Shown piece after piece: positions 33,563-43,000 of a stretch of 64,000 nucleotides of DNA; the stretch's first letter is position 1, and each line of letters starts with the position of its first letter. The notes beneath the pieces were generated by a model, which saw only the letters and a program-made list of their open reading frames with translations, was not told where the DNA came from and searched no databases. The stretch comes from Kiritimatiellia bacterium. GTDB taxonomy: Bacteria; Verrucomicrobiota; Kiritimatiellia; CAIVKH01. The translations under genes were made by a program, and so were the position numbers. Location of the stretch: assembly GCA_023953695.1 (NCBI GenBank), contig JAMLJG010000011.1:1-64000 (forward strand), given 5' to 3'.

Positions 33563-34944
33563 AAAATCACCTCGTCGCCCTTCTTGGGGAGAAACACATT
33601 GGCATGCCCTTCGGAACGAAGTCGCTCGGCGAGCGCTTCGCGCTGTTCGGATTCGCCATGGACCAAGTAGATTTTGCTCGGCTTGGCCTTTTGTGCGTAG
33701 CGCGCGAGGTCGTCCACATCGGCGTGCGCGCTGAAGGCCTCGAGCTTGGCGACTTCCGCGCGACGGGTGAACCAATCGCCAAAAATTCGCACCTTCGTTT
33801 CGCCTTCCTGCAAGCGGCGTCCAAGGGTGTAGGACGCTTGATAGCCGACGAGCACCACGCTGTTGCGCTCGTTTTCGATGCCGTGCTTGAGGTGGTGCAG
33901 GATGCGGCCGTGTTCGCACATGCCGGACGCGGCGATGACGATACAGGGCTTGTTCGATGCCGTGATGGCCTTCGAGTCGTTGACGCTGATCGAGGGAAAC
34001 ACCCAATCCGGACAGGTGAGGCAACCGAGCGAGGCATAGAGGCGGCGACTTTCTTCATCGAGATATTCGCGGCTCTTGTTGAACACCTCGGTGACGGCGT
34101 TTGCCATCGGGCTGTCGAGATAGATCGGCACGCGCGGGAGGCGGCCGTTGATGATGAGACTGTTGAGGTGATAGACAATTTCCTGCGCGCGCTCGAGGGC
34201 GAAGGAGGGAATGAGCACCTTGCCTCCGCGTTCGAGCGTGCGCTTGGTGATTCCCAGCAGTTGCTCTTCGGCGTGCGCCGCATCGTCGTGGCGGCGGTTT
34301 CCGTAGGTGGACTCCATCACGAGAACATCCACCGGCTCCATATATTCGGGGTCGCGGATTAGCGGGAGATTGAAGCGGCCCAAGTCCACGGCATAGCCGA
34401 CGCGGGCCGTGCGCCCGCCTTCGCTCAATTCGAACACCGTGAGCGCGGAACCAAGGATGTGGCCCGCATCGAGGTGGGTGAACGCAAAGCCGGGCGCGAG
34501 CTCAATGCGAGTGTGATATTCGTGCGGCTTCAGGAGGCGAATCGCGCGCTCGGCATCTGCCTTGGTGTAGAGAGGAACCACGGGGGGCTCGCCCTTTCGA
34601 TTGGCTTTCTGGTTGAGATATTCGGCGTCTGATTCCTGAATGTGCGCGGAGTCCCGCAACATGATCGGGGTAAGCGCTGCCGTGGGGCTGGTTGCGTGAA
34701 TGGGCCCCTTATAGCCCTGGGCTACCCACCACGGCAGACGGCCACAGTGGTCAATGTGCGCGTGGGAAAGAATGACATGCTGAATGGTGTCGGGATCCGC
34801 GGAACGCTCGCGATTGCGCTCGTTGGACTCCACGCGGCGGCCCTGGAACAGTCCGACATCGCGGATCGCGCGGCACCCGTTGGCCTCAATGAGATGCATG
34901 GAGCCGGTGACGGTTTCCGTCCCGCCTAAAAATTGAAGACGCAT
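33559..34944 (-). CDS. Metallo-beta-lactamase / beta-CASP RNA-processing exonuclease
   Basis: A 461-residue protein. The MBL part starts MRLQFLGGTETVTGS and has the zinc motif HAHIDH (61-66), DAGHILGSA and VDLGR. The beta-CASP insert (VLIPSFALERAQEIVYHLN...SPMANAVTEVF) and the terminal FSAHADVDDLARY and VHGES motifs are typical of the CPSF73/YSH1-like ribonuclease family. It should degrade or process RNA with Zn2+ in the cytoplasm. It is the first gene of a translationally coupled trio with era and the TMTC-like protein. Confidence 0.92.
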   Translation of the reverse strand: MRLQFLGGTETVTGSMHLIEANGCRAIRDVGLFQGRRVESNERNRERSADPDTIQHVILSHAHIDHCGRLPWWVAQGYKGPIHATSPTAALTPIMLRDSAHIQESDAEYLNQKANRKGEPPVVPLYTKADAERAIRLLKPHEYHTRIELAPGFAFTHLDAGHILGSALTVFELSEGGRTARVGYAVDLGRFNLPLIRDPEYMEPVDVLVMESTYGNRRHDDAAHAEEQLLGITKRTLERGGKVLIPSFALERAQEIVYHLNSLIINGRLPRVPIYLDSPMANAVTEVFNKSREYLDEESRRLYASLGCLTCPDWVFPSISVNDSKAITASNKPCIVIAASGMCEHGRILHHLKHGIENERNSVVLVGYQASYTLGRRLQEGETKVRIFGDWFTRRAEVAKLEAFSAHADVDDLARYAQKAKPSKIYLVHGESEQREALAERLRSEGHANVFLPKKGDEVIL

Positions 34945-34980
34945 CGCAAAGGACTCCTGCTAGAATGTGATCGGTTCGGC

Positions 34981-35697
34981 ATGAGAGTGAGTCTATCAAA
35001 ATCCAAACGGCGCGTCAGTGTGAATCCTCCCCTGCACGCCGCCTACCGCGCGCTGTTCGAGCGATTCGGCCCACAGCATTGGTGGCCGGCGCAGTCGCGA
35101 TTCGAAATGATGGTCGGCGCGATTCTCACGCAGAACACCGCGTGGACTAACGTCGAAAAAGCGATTGCCGAGTTGCGCAAGCGCCGAGCGCTGACCCCGC
35201 GCGCGCTGCAGGCCGCACCCCTGGCCACACTCGCACAATGGATTCGGCCCGCGGGTTACTACAATGTTAAGTCGACGCGCCTGCGCACCTTCACGGATTG
35301 GATCATTCGCGATTTCGGCGGATCGCTGACCCGGCTGTTCCGCGAACCCACAGAATCGCTTCGGGCCAAACTCCTCGCCGTCAACGGAGTCGGGCCGGAA
35401 ACGGCGGACAGCATTTTGCTCTATGCCGGGGAGCGACCCGTTTTCGTGGTGGACGCCTACACCCGACGCATCCTGGAGCGGCACGGTTGGGCCGAGGGCG
35501 GCGAAAGCTACGACGCGATCGCATCGCTCTTCACGCGTGCCCTTCCCCGCGAAATGTCGCTTTTCAACGAATACCACGCGCTGATTGTCCGACTTGGGAA
35601 AGAGTATTGCCGTGCGCGGCCGCGTTGTGAAGAATGCCCACTGCGCTGCCTTTTGCCCAAAAAGGGGCCCATTTTGCGGAAGCACAAGAAGAAATGA
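34981..35697 (+). CDS. Endonuclease III-like HhH-GPD DNA glycosylase
   Basis: A 238-residue glycosylase of the group labelled endonuclease III domain-containing protein. Blocks are MMVGAILTQNTAWTNVEKAI, IRPAGYYNVKSTRLR, the helix-hairpin-helix LLAVNGVGPETADSILLYA, the catalytic Asp in VVDAYTRRI, and LFNEYHALIVRLGKEYC. The Lys that Nth uses for its lyase reaction (RKTAN) is replaced by Glu (PETAD), so it is expected to be monofunctional. The Fe-S Cys spacing here is C-x5-C-x2-C-x3-C, shorter than the usual one. ATG 34981 is preferred over an upstream TTG. Its stop overlaps the next gene's start. Confidence 0.88.
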   Translation: MRVSLSKSKRRVSVNPPLHAAYRALFERFGPQHWWPAQSRFEMMVGAILTQNTAWTNVEKAIAELRKRRALTPRALQAAPLATLAQWIRPAGYYNVKSTRLRTFTDWIIRDFGGSLTRLFREPTESLRAKLLAVNGVGPETADSILLYAGERPVFVVDAYTRRILERHGWAEGGESYDAIASLFTRALPREMSLFNEYHALIVRLGKEYCRARPRCEECPLRCLLPKKGPILRKHKKK

Positions 35698-36101
35698 TCA
35701 GACACGTCCAACACATCGGTGAACGCACTCCGATCCGTCGTCCTTCGCCCCCGATCCGAGCCACATCGCTCGGACTGGCGATTCTCCTCGCGGGTCTGCT
35801 GACAGGGTGCGCAACGACAAAGGCCCCGGTTCTCTTCTCCGCCGCGCCCCGGCTGACGGGCGAAATCGTCCGCGTTAATGACCGAGCGAGATACGTTGTG
35901 GCCGAATGTTCCGTCTTGCCTTCACCGGGCGAAGAGGCCACGGTCATGCGTGGAGACCAGTTCGTGGGTCGCATCCGGTTCAGCAGCCAAATGCGCCCGC
36001 CCTTTGCGGTGGCCGATATTCTCGAAGGAGAACCGCTGGCTGGCGACCGTTGGCGCGTGGATCGCGAAGGATCCGGCACGTCGTTGGAGCAAAAACTATG
36101 A
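35694..36101 (+). CDS. Small lipoprotein of unknown function
   Basis: A 135-residue lipoprotein. The N-terminal basic stretch and hydrophobic segment end in the lipobox LLTGC, followed by ATTKAPV and a compact beta-rich domain ([42 protein letters not shown]) that resembles the barrel domains with a KOW-like or OB-like turn found in many small envelope proteins. Both ends overlap the neighbouring genes by ATGA, so it is fixed in the operon glycosylase-lipoprotein-tatA. I do not recognise the family. Confidence 0.8.
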   Translation: MIRHVQHIGERTPIRRPSPPIRATSLGLAILLAGLLTGCATTKAPVLFSAAPRLTGEIVRVNDRARYVVAECSVLPSPGEEATVMRGDQFVGRIRFSSQMRPPFAVADILEGEPLAGDRWRVDREGSGTSLEQKL

Positions 36102-36301
36102 TGACATTGGCACAGTTCGGTCGAAACCTCGGGGGCCCGGAAATTCTGGTGATCCTCATCGTCCTCATTCTGCTCTTCGGCGCGAAAAAGATCCCCGATC
36201 TGGCCCGCTCACTCGGACGCAGTCTCGGCGAATTCAAGAAGGGTCGCGAAGAGGGGGCCAAGGAAGATTCCGACACCAAGTCGGACAAAGGCAACGCCTA
36301 A
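36098..36301 (+). CDS. tatA: Sec-independent translocase protein TatA
   Basis: A 67-residue TatA/TatE. It has a short N-terminus, a single transmembrane helix beginning [20 protein letters not shown], an amphipathic helix [18 protein letters not shown] and a charged tail. It forms the translocation pore for folded proteins with TatC, which is not in this window. The first of two adjacent ATG codons (36098) overlaps the stop of the lipoprotein gene. The PE before the membrane helix and [11 protein letters not shown] are diagnostic. Confidence 0.95.
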   Translation: MMTLAQFGRNLGGPEILVILIVLILLFGAKKIPDLARSLGRSLGEFKKGREEGAKEDSDTKSDKGNA

Positions 36302-36333
36302 CCGCGAGGCCGAGAGCGCTGCCGCGCGCTCGA

Positions 36334-37569
36334 TCAGGGCTCGCTGGCCGCGCGTTCCGGAGCTGCGCCTTCCGCAATTGAAACGGCCTCGCCCTCCGCG
36401 CTGGGCGTTTGTTTTGCATCCGACGAGGCGATGGATCCCGAACCAACAAATCCGCGAAACTCTGCGCCCTCTCGAATCGGGTCAAAGTCAGCGCTCTGTG
36501 TCCACGATAGAACAAACGGTCGGCCAAACTTTCGCTCAGCCAATTTCAGCGTTTCGATGGAATCGCGCGCGAGCGCCTGCCGCGCATAGCACACCGCGAG
36601 GTTGTAGAAAGCGACCGAGTTTCCCGCATCGCGCCGCAGCACCTCCTGAAAAACGAGCAGCGCCTCCCGGTAGTCCGCAATAGTTAAGTAGGCAACGCCA
36701 AGGTTGTTCTGCGCAGCCAGGTCATCCCGGTCAATCGCCACCAACCGCCGCAAATGCACGATGGCCTCGCGCGGCTGTTGAAGTTCGCCGAGCGCAGCGG
36801 CCGCAATGGCGTGACTTTCACTCGAGTAGGGATCGTCCTCAAGCGCCCAGCGCGCCATCTCGAGCGCGTTTGCGGGCTGATCGCCCGCCAAAAAAACGGC
36901 GGCCAATCGAATGCGCGCAGCAACGCTGTCAGGCGAGCGCGACAGCACGGCGCGCCATTCGGCCTCGGCGCCTTCATGGTCCTTCTTTCGCTCCAACAGT
37001 CGCGCCAGCTCGCGATGCGCCTCCGTGAGGTCCGGCGCGAGGGCAATCGCGCGGCGCAGAATATCTTCTTCCGCCGACGCCCGCTCGGCATCACGATTCG
37101 AGGCGACGCTGTTCACAAGCGAGAGCGCCTTCTTGAGGGAGGCGATGTCCTCCGTCACCGTCGGCGATGCCTGTACGAGCGTTTGCGGCGAAGATGGCGA
37201 CCCACCGGTCGCAGTGGGCACAGCGGCGACCGGCGAAGCGGTGACGGGCACATTCGGCGAAGCAGTCGAGCGCTGGCGTCGCTCGCGAAACCTATTGAAG
37301 GCCAATGCGGCGCAATAGAGCAGGACCACGAGGGTCAAGCCCGCCCAAATCCATTTGTTCGATGATCGCGCCACATCGTCCGGATGCTGCCGACGCGAAC
37401 TGCGGCGACGGCGGCGGCGCTCCGATCGCGACGGCGCGCCCGCATCGGAAGGCCCAAACAGCGGCGGCGGCTTTGTTTGCGCATTTCGCTCCTCTTCTTC
37501 CTGAAGGCGGCGACGCGATGGCGATACGGGCATATCCACGCGATAGATATTTTTCGGATCCGATTCCAC
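36334..37569 (-). CDS. TPR-repeat membrane protein
   Basis: A 411-residue protein. An N-terminal cytoplasmic part rich in Arg/Ser/Pro (including RRRRRRSSRRQ) is followed by one transmembrane segment (KWIWAGLTLVVLLYCAALAF, residues ~72-91), a Ser/Pro/Thr-rich linker, and about six TPR units from residue ~160 to 340 (DLTEAHRELARLLERKK, SVAARIRLAAVFLA, DLAAQNNLGVAYLTIAD, SVAFYNLAVCYARQ). This is a type II-like anchored scaffold in the periplasm. The function is unknown. The next upstream minus-strand gene is also a TPR protein. Confidence 0.8.
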   Translation of the reverse strand: MESDPKNIYRVDMPVSPSRRRLQEEEERNAQTKPPPLFGPSDAGAPSRSERRRRRRSSRRQHPDDVARSSNKWIWAGLTLVVLLYCAALAFNRFRERRQRSTASPNVPVTASPVAAVPTATGGSPSSPQTLVQASPTVTEDIASLKKALSLVNSVASNRDAERASAEEDILRRAIALAPDLTEAHRELARLLERKKDHEGAEAEWRAVLSRSPDSVAARIRLAAVFLAGDQPANALEMARWALEDDPYSSESHAIAAAALGELQQPREAIVHLRRLVAIDRDDLAAQNNLGVAYLTIADYREALLVFQEVLRRDAGNSVAFYNLAVCYARQALARDSIETLKLAERKFGRPFVLSWTQSADFDPIREGAEFRGFVGSGSIASSDAKQTPSAEGEAVSIAEGAAPERAASEP

Positions 37570-37643
37570 GGGATCACTCTATCACGATACCCAAACGGGG
37601 TAAACGCCGACGAGCCAGAATCCGAAATTGGCTGCACGGCAGG

Positions 37644-38819
37644 TCAGTTTTGCATCGAGAGCGGATTGGCCCCCGGCCTTTCCAGCGCTTCGCGAACATC
37701 GGAGGGAACGAGCAGACCGGGGCTTTCCTTCAGCAGCTCGCTCGCGACAGCGCGCGCCAAATGCACTTCTTCATTCTTGATATAGGCGCGAGTAAGGTGA
37801 ATGCCGATTTCGGCGCGCGCTCGGGTGGATAAAACGGTGGACCGCTCCCACGCCTTTTCAAGTATCCGGCTCGCCTCCGCCCACTTTCCTTGCTTCATGA
37901 GGACATAGCCCCGCGTGTCCAGCATGTTTGGATTGCCCGGTTCCAATGCGACGGCGCGGCGCGACAATGCCGCCGCCTCGTCCAGCGCGCGATTTTCGTC
38001 GGCGAGCAATATGGCAAGGTTGTTCGCCGCGCGCGCGTGGCGATCGTTGATCATGAGCGCACGGCGGAAAAGCAACTCCGCAGCATTGCTTCGCCCGCTC
38101 AACTGCGCGCGCGTGGCGAGGCCGGTCAAGAGGTCGGCATTCTGCGGATCGCGCTCCAACGCGAGCGCGACCCATTTCTCAGCGGCTTCCGATTCGTGTC
38201 GCGCATCGTAATAGCGAACGAGCCCCATCAGCTCGGGTGTGCGAATTTTCCACGTCACGCGATCGGGCGGACAAAGGGTCATCATCCATTGCCGACTGGG
38301 TTGCCAGGCTCGATAAAACGCCCCGGCGGATTGCTCGGTCGTTGAACCATCGGCATGCATCAACTGCAGAACCTCGCTCTCCGCGTCAATCTGCACAACA
38401 ACGAGGAACTCGCGCGCGCGCGGCTCGCCCCGAATTTGCTGAACAACAACGGGACATCCGCCATCCACGCGCTCCCGCAGCTCTCCCCACGCGCCATACT
38501 GCGCGTGAGCCCACAAACCCGCGCGGGACATGACGGCGAGAAGCGCCTCTTCGATGGAATATCCGGCGGCCACCTGCTCATCCAATCCGCTTTCGATTGC
38601 GGAGGCGCTTTCCGTGGCATGCCAATGTGCAAGCGCCCACGCGCCCACCCAGCGCCCATCGTCAAAGAGGCGCTGCTCCGTGCGCCGCGCAAAACGCTCT
38701 TCGAGCAAGATGCGGGCTGAAAGCGGGCGCGAAGGCGGGGGCGTCCACGAAGCGCATCCGGTCAAGAGCGCCAACGCAAGCCATGCTCCGGCGCAGCGGA
38801 GTGCGCCGCGAGAGAACAT
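37644..38819 (-). CDS. TPR lipoprotein with degenerate C39 peptidase-like domain
   Basis: A 391-residue lipoprotein (lipobox ALLTGC). Residues ~40-180 have the strand-helix order of C39-type peptidase domains (GWALAHW-like helix, SIEEALLAVMSRAGL, ERVDGGCPVVVQQIRG, LVVVQIDAESEVLQLMHADG). The position expected to hold the catalytic Cys is VGAWALAHW and the expected His is replaced in FLVVVQI, so it is probably inactive. The C-terminal half contains four or five TPRs (ALERDPQNADLLTGLATRAQ, RALMINDRHARAANNLAILLAD). The assignment to C39 is by pattern only. The start at 38819 is one base after the BON gene's stop. Confidence 0.75.
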   Translation of the reverse strand: MFSRGALRCAGAWLALALLTGCASWTPPPSRPLSARILLEERFARRTEQRLFDDGRWVGAWALAHWHATESASAIESGLDEQVAAGYSIEEALLAVMSRAGLWAHAQYGAWGELRERVDGGCPVVVQQIRGEPRAREFLVVVQIDAESEVLQLMHADGSTTEQSAGAFYRAWQPSRQWMMTLCPPDRVTWKIRTPELMGLVRYYDARHESEAAEKWVALALERDPQNADLLTGLATRAQLSGRSNAAELLFRRALMINDRHARAANNLAILLADENRALDEAAALSRRAVALEPGNPNMLDTRGYVLMKQGKWAEASRILEKAWERSTVLSTRARAEIGIHLTRAYIKNEEVHLARAVASELLKESPGLLVPSDVREALERPGANPLSMQN

Positions 38820-38820
38820 C

Positions 38821-39141
38821 TTAGCGCACCACACGCAAGCGATCGGTGACGCCGAGCACCCCGGGCGCTCCACGCACAATGCTGAGCACCCGCATGCGCT
38901 CGGCCTCGCTCTGCACCGCGCCGCGGATCGTGACCTGCCCATTGACCGCCTCCACGCCATAGACATTGTCGCGCGTCATCGGATCAACCGACAACCGCTG
39001 GACCACGATGGACTGCAAATCGCCCCCGCCAGATGCCACCGCCGATTCGTCAAATGTTGCGCATCCGCCCAGAAGCGCCATCCCCGCCGCAGCCAACACG
39101 GCGCTCATTTTTCGCCAAGACAAAGATTTGCGTGTTTTCAT
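38821..39141 (-). CDS. BON-domain lipoprotein
   Basis: A 106-residue lipoprotein with lipobox ALLGGC and one BON domain: IVVQRLSVDPMTRDNVYGVEAVNGQVTIRGAVQSEAERMRVLSIVRGAPGV-GVTDRL, matching the order of BON domains in OsmY and secretin-associated proteins. BON domains bind phospholipid membranes or other proteins in the envelope. The ATG at 39141 is selected since MKTRKS...LLGGC makes a proper signal peptide. It is cotranscribed with the TPR-C39-like lipoprotein, one base downstream. Confidence 0.85.
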   Translation of the reverse strand: MKTRKSLSWRKMSAVLAAAGMALLGGCATFDESAVASGGGDLQSIVVQRLSVDPMTRDNVYGVEAVNGQVTIRGAVQSEAERMRVLSIVRGAPGVLGVTDRLRVVR

Positions 39142-39167
39142 ATCTTTCCCAATCGCCTGCCGCTCAC

Positions 39168-39195
39168 TGGACTTTTGACCCAGCAGCTGTATAGT
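39168..39195 (+). promoter_or_regulatory. Candidate promoter of the superoxide dismutase gene
   Basis: TGGACT (39168-39173), 16 bases, then TATAGT (39190-39195). A short leader with GGAGGA leads to the ATG at 39225. The -10 box is strong and the -35 box weak. Confidence 0.45.
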
Positions 39196-39224
39196 GAACC
39201 CATTCATCAATTGGAGGAAGCTCT

Positions 39225-39845
39225 ATGTCACATACATTACCCGCGCTCCCCTATCCTGCCAATAGTTTGGAGCCATTTATTGATGAGCAAACCATGCTCA
39301 TCCACCACGGCAAGCATCATGCCGCATACGTCAACAACCTGAACGCCGCGCTCGAAAAGCACCCCGATTTGCAGGGAAAACCGCTTGAAGCATTGCTCGG
39401 CGACCTCAACGCCGTCCCTGCGGATATCCGCAGCGCCGTGCGCAACAACGGCGGCGGCCATTGGAACCACGCATTCTTCTGGACCCTCTTGAAGAAAAAC
39501 GACGGCGCGGGCCCATCGGGCGCTCTCGCCGATGCAATCAATAAATCGTTCGGCAACCTCGATGCGCTCAAGGAGCAATTCGCCAAAGCTGGCGCCACCC
39601 GCTTCGGCTCCGGCTGGGCATGGCTCGTGGTCAAGGCGGACAAATCTCTCGCCGTGGGCTCCACGCCGAATCAAGACAATCCGCTGATGAACGGCGCTTC
39701 CGACATCATCGGGAAGCCGCTGCTCGGCCTCGACGTGTGGGAACACGCATACTACCTCAAATATCAAAACCGTCGCCCCGACTACATCTCCGCCTGGTGG
39801 AATGTCGTCAACTGGGACGCCGTTGCCGCGATCTACGCGAGCTGA
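39225..39845 (+). CDS. sodA: Superoxide dismutase, Mn/Fe family
   Basis: A 206-residue cytoplasmic enzyme of the MnSOD/FeSOD family. Metal ligands sit in [27 protein letters not shown], and [23 protein letters not shown] (Asp and His). The [10 protein letters not shown] segment, with the active-site Gln in the C-terminal domain, points to the Mn or cambialistic type. [19 protein letters not shown] is the usual N-terminus, without an export signal. A good GGAGGA site and a strong terminator show it is a single-gene transcript. It indicates exposure to oxygen. Confidence 0.96.
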   Translation: MSHTLPALPYPANSLEPFIDEQTMLIHHGKHHAAYVNNLNAALEKHPDLQGKPLEALLGDLNAVPADIRSAVRNNGGGHWNHAFFWTLLKKNDGAGPSGALADAINKSFGNLDALKEQFAKAGATRFGSGWAWLVVKADKSLAVGSTPNQDNPLMNGASDIIGKPLLGLDVWEHAYYLKYQNRRPDYISAWWNVVNWDAVAAIYAS

Positions 39846-39867
39846 TCGCCGCTTGCCAATCCTTCAG

Positions 39868-39909
39868 AAGAGCCCTGCGCGGCCCCCAGCCGCGTAGGGC
39901 TCTTCTTTT
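39868..39909 (+). terminator. Rho-independent terminator of sodA
   Basis: A 16-bp stem (AAGAGCCCT, a G-T wobble, then CGCGGC pairing with GCCGCG and AGGGCTCTT) with a CCCCA loop and a CTTTTC tail, beginning 23 bases after the stop codon. Confidence 0.88.
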
Positions 39910-40049
39910 CCGCGGCGCACAAAGTGCTTCCACACGAATCGCCGCCGAACCTTGATGGTTGCACTGCCCCCTCGTTTGGGATTAGCCTCGTGGGCAGCCG
40001 CAGGATGAGCGGACAACTCGAAGAATAGAGCTTAGTCAATCCGAACGAT

Positions 40050-43000
40050 GTGAACCAAGTGCTCCTAAACAATGCCGACTTTGCCGCACTCGCGTGTGGC
40101 TCCCTCTTCTTCGCGCTCGCCGCCCTCGCTCGAATACCCCGCCCCGCGCCGGCCCCCGCTCTGCCGGGCGCATGGCTGGCGGCGTTTTCCATTCTGCACG
40201 GATTGTTCGATTGGTCCGGAATTGCGATTCGCAGCTTCGATGACCCGCGCTTCGTCACCCTCAACGTGGGCTTGCTCGCCCTCTCTTTCCTTGCTCTCCT
40301 CGAATTCGCCCGACGGCTCTTGGCTCAATCGAGAACGAGGTGGCTGACCCAGCGATGGCTCTATCTCGCACTCCTTCTCGCGACCGCGTTTGAGGCGCGC
40401 GGAGGCACATCTGATTTTCTGGACGCAACCCGACTCTTCCTCGGGGTCCCCGCGGCGTGGTTCTCCGCCATTGGACTCTTTCGCATCGCCGCCGACCCGC
40501 CTATCCGGGCCCAACGAATTGCGCTCAGAACCGCTGCTTTCATTCTCTTCGTTTTCGGCACAAGTCTCGGCACCCTTTCGCTCTCAAGCGAAATCGCGAC
40601 CCCCGTTCCGCTTCGCATCGGCATCCAACTCTCCGGCGATGAGCTTCGGGGGCTCTTGCTGCACGCCTTCATAGCCTGCGGCCTCTGCTCGTGTCTCTGG
40701 ATCATCACATCGTCTTCCCTGAAGGAGCACCAAGAACGCGGCGGCAAGCAACCGCCCTTCCTCATCAGCGCGCCGATGGTGGCGCTCCTCCTGGCGCTCG
40801 TGGCCGTGTGGTTCGCAACCGACCTGATCACCCGTTCCGCCCTCCATTCCATTCGCCACTCGCTCCAAGAGCGCGCCTTCGGCATCACCACCCTGCTTGC
40901 GCCTGCCGCGCTCAGCGATCTGACCGGACCCACCGCAGAAGAAAATCAGCGCGGCAGGTTGCTGGCCGATCAACTTCTCCAACAAGCGCAGCGGGCGACT
41001 CCAGAGGTGCGCGTCCTCTATCTATTCACACACCGCGACAATGAACTCGTCCCCATCGCCCAGTCCGCCGACCTGGCAGATGAGGACGAGAACTGGGGCG
41101 AACTCGTTGCTGATTTCGACCGATTTTTCGAGCAAACCGCATCGCCACCCAACAGCCTCATTCACTTTCGCGACGACCATATCGTCACAACCATCGTCCC
41201 CGTCCTGGCCCCCTTCGGCCATGAATCCATCCGCGCGGCGCTGGCGCTCGGCTTGAATGTCTCGGCGCGACCCTACGAAACCATCGTCGCGCGCTGGCGG
41301 TTGGTCGGCCTGGCCGCGGGCGCTCTGCTCATCATGTTCATTCTCGATTTTTCCATCCGCCACTACCAACTCTGGATCAGCGCGCTTCAACTCGCCGAGG
41401 CCGAACAGCGCCAGCGGAGGCTCAGCGACACACTCGAAGAACGCGTCGTCCACCGCACCCGCGAACTAGCGGAGAGCAATGCGGCCCTTCATCGAGAGAT
41501 GGAAAAATTGCAGGAAGCGGAAATCAAGTATCGCACACTCGCCGATCACGTCCCCGTCATCACCTATCGAGTGGATCTCGGCGAGCGAAACGCCACGACC
41601 TTCATCAGCCCTCAAATCAAAGATATTCTCGGCTTCACCCCCGAGGAATGGATGGCCGACCCGCAACTCTGGCTCCACGTCATTCCCGAAGAAGACCGGG
41701 AGCGCGTTCACTCGCTCATTCAAGAACACGATCGGACGGGCGAACCCGCCAACCTTGAGTTTCAAATGCTCGACCGCAGCGGGCGCCCACACTGGATTCG
41801 CTGCAGCCAGCGCTATCAGCGCGATGAAAGCGGGGCCCTGATTCATGCCCACGGCGTGATGATGGACGTCACCGAAACGATGCAAACCCTGCAGCAACTG
41901 CGCAAGGCCAGCGAACGCTATCGCCTCATCTTCGACTATTCCCCCGCGGGCCTCTTCCACTACGATCACTCCCTGCGCATCACCGAGGTGAACAACCGCT
42001 TCGCCGCGCTTCTGGACCGCCCGCGCGCCGACCTCATCGGCGCCGATCTGGCAGCGCTCGCAAGCGAAGAAGTCCATGCGACCCTCGCCAGCGCCCTGCG
42101 CGGAGGCGAGGGCTATTTCGAGGGCGCGCGCGGATTTCTCTCCTTGCCCACCGACTCCTGGATCAGCGTTCTCGCCGCGCCGCTCTACAGCGATGACGCC
42201 GACGATGCGAGCGGGTTCGCCGTCGTGCAAGACCTCTCCGAACAGCGACGCATTGAAGAAGAGCGCATGCGCACACAAAAGCTCGAATCGCTCGGCCTGC
42301 TCGCCGGCGGAATCGCGCACGATTTCAACAACATTCTCACAGCAATTCTCGGCAACATCTCCCTCGCGCGTCAGATGGCGGCAAGCGGAAGCGATTTTCG
42401 CGACTCCCTCCGCGATGCGGAACGCGCTTCCTTTCGCGCACAAGAACTCACCCGCCAGCTCCTCACCTTCGCCAAAGGGGGCGCGCCGGTGAAACAACTG
42501 CACGACATCCCCGCCGTCATTCGCGAAGCGGCGAGCTTCACCGTTCGCGGCTCCGCATCGCATTGCGTCTATGCCTTCGCGCCCGACACCTGGAAGGCCG
42601 AAATTGACGCCGGGCAAATTACGCAAATCCTCCAGAACCTCATCATCAACGCCGATCAAGCCATGCCTCACGGCGGCACCATCACGTTGGAAACCAAGAA
42701 CCGCCGCCTGGTGGAGAACGAAGTCCCCAACTTGCAACCCGGCCCCTATGTGGAAGTCCGCGTCTCCGACACCGGCTCTGGAATCCCCGACCGCCTGCTC
42801 GGGCGCATTTTTGATCCCTACTTCACCACCAAAACAAAAGGAACCGGCCTCGGTCTGACCATGTGCTTCTCGATCATCCAAAAACACGGCGGCCACATCC
42901 TCGCAGAATCCACGGAAGGCCAAGGCACCACCTTCACCTTCTATCTACCCGCCACACCCGAGGGCAGCGCGCCAGCCGCACCGGCAGCGGCCCTCGACAT

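Noticed and set aside
41466-42923. A 485-codon minus-strand frame within the first hybrid kinase
   Set aside because: The plus strand encodes PAS, HisKA and HATPase motifs in the correct order; the antisense product is composition noise.
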